Origin: Acidobacteriota bacterium
GTDB lineage: Bacteria; Acidobacteriota; Aminicenantia; Aminicenantales; Saccharicenantaceae
Direction: 5' to 3'
Assembly: GCA_022711665.1 (NCBI GenBank)
Contig: JAKLEN010000007.1
Coordinates: forward strand, 120,417 to 184,416
DNA length: 64,000 bases
The translations under genes and the position numbers were made by a program. The notes under the pieces are model-generated. The model made no database searches. It had not been told where the DNA came from and saw nothing but the letters and a program-made list of their open reading frames with translations. Every line of letters begins with the position of its first letter. Position 1 is the first letter of the stretch. Of the stretch, positions 62,882 through 64,000 are shown in pieces.

Positions 62882-63472
62882 ATGGGAGCTCCGGTGAGAC
62901 CGAACGAGCATCCGGAGGATGCCGTCCTCGTCAGGAAAGCCCAGCAGGGTGACATGGACGCTTTCGAGGACCTGGTCCGGACCTACCAGCACAGGATCTA
63001 CGCCCTGTGCCGGCGCCTGACCGGGGCGCACCAGTCGGCCGACGATCTGGCCCAGGAGACTTTCGTCAAAGCCTATCTGGCCCTGGGCCGGTTCGACGCC
63101 CAATGGCCGCTCTACCCCTGGCTCCGGAAGATCGCCGTCAACTCCGGCCTGAACTACCTCAAGACCCGGGGCCGCGAACGGTCCCTGGAGGACGGCGCGC
63201 CCGGGGGCCGGCACGCGCCGGCGGCGGCCCGGGGGGACGACCCCGAGGTGCGCCTGGCGCGGGCCGAGTTCCGGGCCAGGCTCGACGCGGCGGTGGAATC
63301 CCTTCCCGCCGACCAGAAAAGCGTCTTCATTCTGAGGTTCCACGAGAGCTTGAGCTACGAGGAGATCTCGCGGACGCTCGACCTGCCGCTCGGCACCGTC
63401 ATGTCGCGGCTCAACCGGGCCCGCCAGAAGCTCAAGGACCTCCTGGCGGATTCCCTCGGAAGGGGAGCTTGA
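62882..63472 (+). CDS. ECF-type RNA polymerase sigma factor
   Basis: A 196-residue sigma factor. Region 2 is at ~20-85 (DAFEDLVRTYQHRIYALCRR, DDLAQETFVKAYLAL) and region 4 at ~135-190 (LPADQKSVFILRFHESLSYE, GTVMSRLNRARQKL). It redirects RNA polymerase to a small regulon, probably under control of the anti-sigma domain encoded next. A GTG at 62870 is an alternative start. It follows repeat copy E and precedes the anti-sigma/TonB-like gene by one base. Confidence 0.93.
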   Translation: MGAPVRPNEHPEDAVLVRKAQQGDMDAFEDLVRTYQHRIYALCRRLTGAHQSADDLAQETFVKAYLALGRFDAQWPLYPWLRKIAVNSGLNYLKTRGRERSLEDGAPGGRHAPAAARGDDPEVRLARAEFRARLDAAVESLPADQKSVFILRFHESLSYEEISRTLDLPLGTVMSRLNRARQKLKDLLADSLGRGA

Positions 63473-63473
63473 G

Positions 63474-64000
63474 ATGAGACACCGCAGACTCCAGGAACTC
63501 GTCGGAGCCTATGCCGACGGCGAGCTTCGGCCTGCCGACCGGCCGCGGGTGGAGAAGCATCTCAAGAAGTGCCCGGCCTGCCGGCGGGACTTCGAGTTCC
63601 TCCGCCAGCTCTCGGACCTGGCCGGCTCGGCCCCGCCGGGCCCGCCGGAACCGGGCTACTGGGATTCCTTCCCCGGACGCGTCCGGGCCGGGATCGTTCG
63701 CGCCCAAGCCGGGGCCCCCGCATCCCGCATTGCGGAGGCCATGATGTTCCAGGATTCGTTCTTCCGTCCCGAAAGGCGGACGAAGCAGCGGGCGGTGCTG
63801 TTCCCGATCTCGGTCGCGCTGCACGCCGCGATGCTCGTCCTGCTCATCGTCCTGCCCCTTCTCAAGACCGGCGCCCTGCCGACGGTCGAGGTCTACAGCG
63901 CCTTCCTGGCGCCGCCGCCGCCTCCTCCTCCGCCCCCGCCGCCGCCGGCCAAGCGGAAGGCTTCGTCGTCGAGCGCCCGGATCAAGCGCGTCCAGTCGGC
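63474..64000 (+). CDS. Anti-sigma zinc-finger fused to TonB-like protein (partial, runs off window)
   Basis: An open frame of at least 175 codons, truncated at the window end. Residues ~1-45 are a zinc-finger anti-sigma domain with HLKKCPACRRDFEF (HCxxC). A Pro-rich linker leads to MMFQDSFFRPERR at codons 90-91, then one membrane helix (~108-128: LHAAMLVLLIVLPLL) and a poly-Pro stretch typical of TonB. There is no stop between the two parts, although ATGATG at 63741 could also start a separate TonB. The segment from codon 91 is paralogous to the gene at 49485. AGGGGAG precedes the ATG. The TonB_C domain is expected beyond the window. Confidence 0.85.
   Translation, partial: MRHRRLQELVGAYADGELRPADRPRVEKHLKKCPACRRDFEFLRQLSDLAGSAPPGPPEPGYWDSFPGRVRAGIVRAQAGAPASRIAEAMMFQDSFFRPERRTKQRAVLFPISVALHAAMLVLLIVLPLLKTGALPTVEVYSAFLAPPPPPPPPPPPPAKRKASSSSARIKRVQS

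Overview
The window is a high-GC bacterial chromosome segment. It resembles an uncultured Acidobacteriota/Aminicenantes-type genome: a two-membrane cell (OmpA-like lipoprotein, TonB-type proteins), a FecR/DUF6600 protein, an ECF sigma factor with an anti-sigma/TonB-like gene, ResB/CcsA with a tetraheme cytochrome, and a free-standing GMP synthase ATP-pyrophosphatase. The phylum is an inference; no rRNA or ribosomal protein gene is present to fix it.

Layout: 0-12 kb is housekeeping and sugar metabolism (OmpA-like lipoprotein, M20 amidohydrolase, GMP synthase subunit, L-fucose isomerase, tRNA-Glu, a zinc-ribbon/aspartic-protease protein, a pentapeptide-repeat protein, galactokinase, a lipoprotein). 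About 12.3-28.3 kb is an island of clearly lower GC ending beside tRNA-Gln. It carries a possible ADP-ribosyltransferase-fold protein, a DrmD-like SNF2 helicase, a DrmMI-like adenine methyltransferase, a 1751-residue helicase/DUF1998/nuclease fusion, and a Septu-like ATPase/HNH pair (PtuA/PtuB). Together these look like an anti-phage island with a DISARM-like core in which DrmA, DrmB and a nuclease are one polypeptide.

From 28.8 to 39 kb the chromosome resumes: a UPF0104 membrane protein, nrdR, hsp20, lon and thiL in one run, convergent htrA, then tmk and a class A penicillin-binding protein. From 39 to 49.5 kb the minus strand dominates (FecR/DUF6600 protein, sodium:solute symporter, SMC, ceramidase-like enzyme). 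From 50.4 to 56.4 kb there is a tRNA-Thr gene followed by two degenerate copies of its 3' half, which look like footprints of integration; between them lie a SnoaL-like lipoprotein, a GH127 enzyme, a double-TonB_C protein and a wHTH/TPR regulator. From 56.5 kb to the end come an NSS transporter, a membrane protein, the ResB/CcsA/tetraheme cytochrome operon, and an ECF sigma factor followed by an anti-sigma/TonB-like fusion cut by the window end.

Two genome-wide signals stand out. One is a family of intergenic elements of roughly 220-350 bp (at about 2.5, 39.1, 39.3, 47.1, 49.0 and 62.5 kb) with long terminal inverted repeats and internal hairpins whose arms show compensatory changes. The other is a set of clear sigma-70-type promoters with 17-bp spacing, several placed so close to the start codon that the mRNAs should be leaderless or nearly so.
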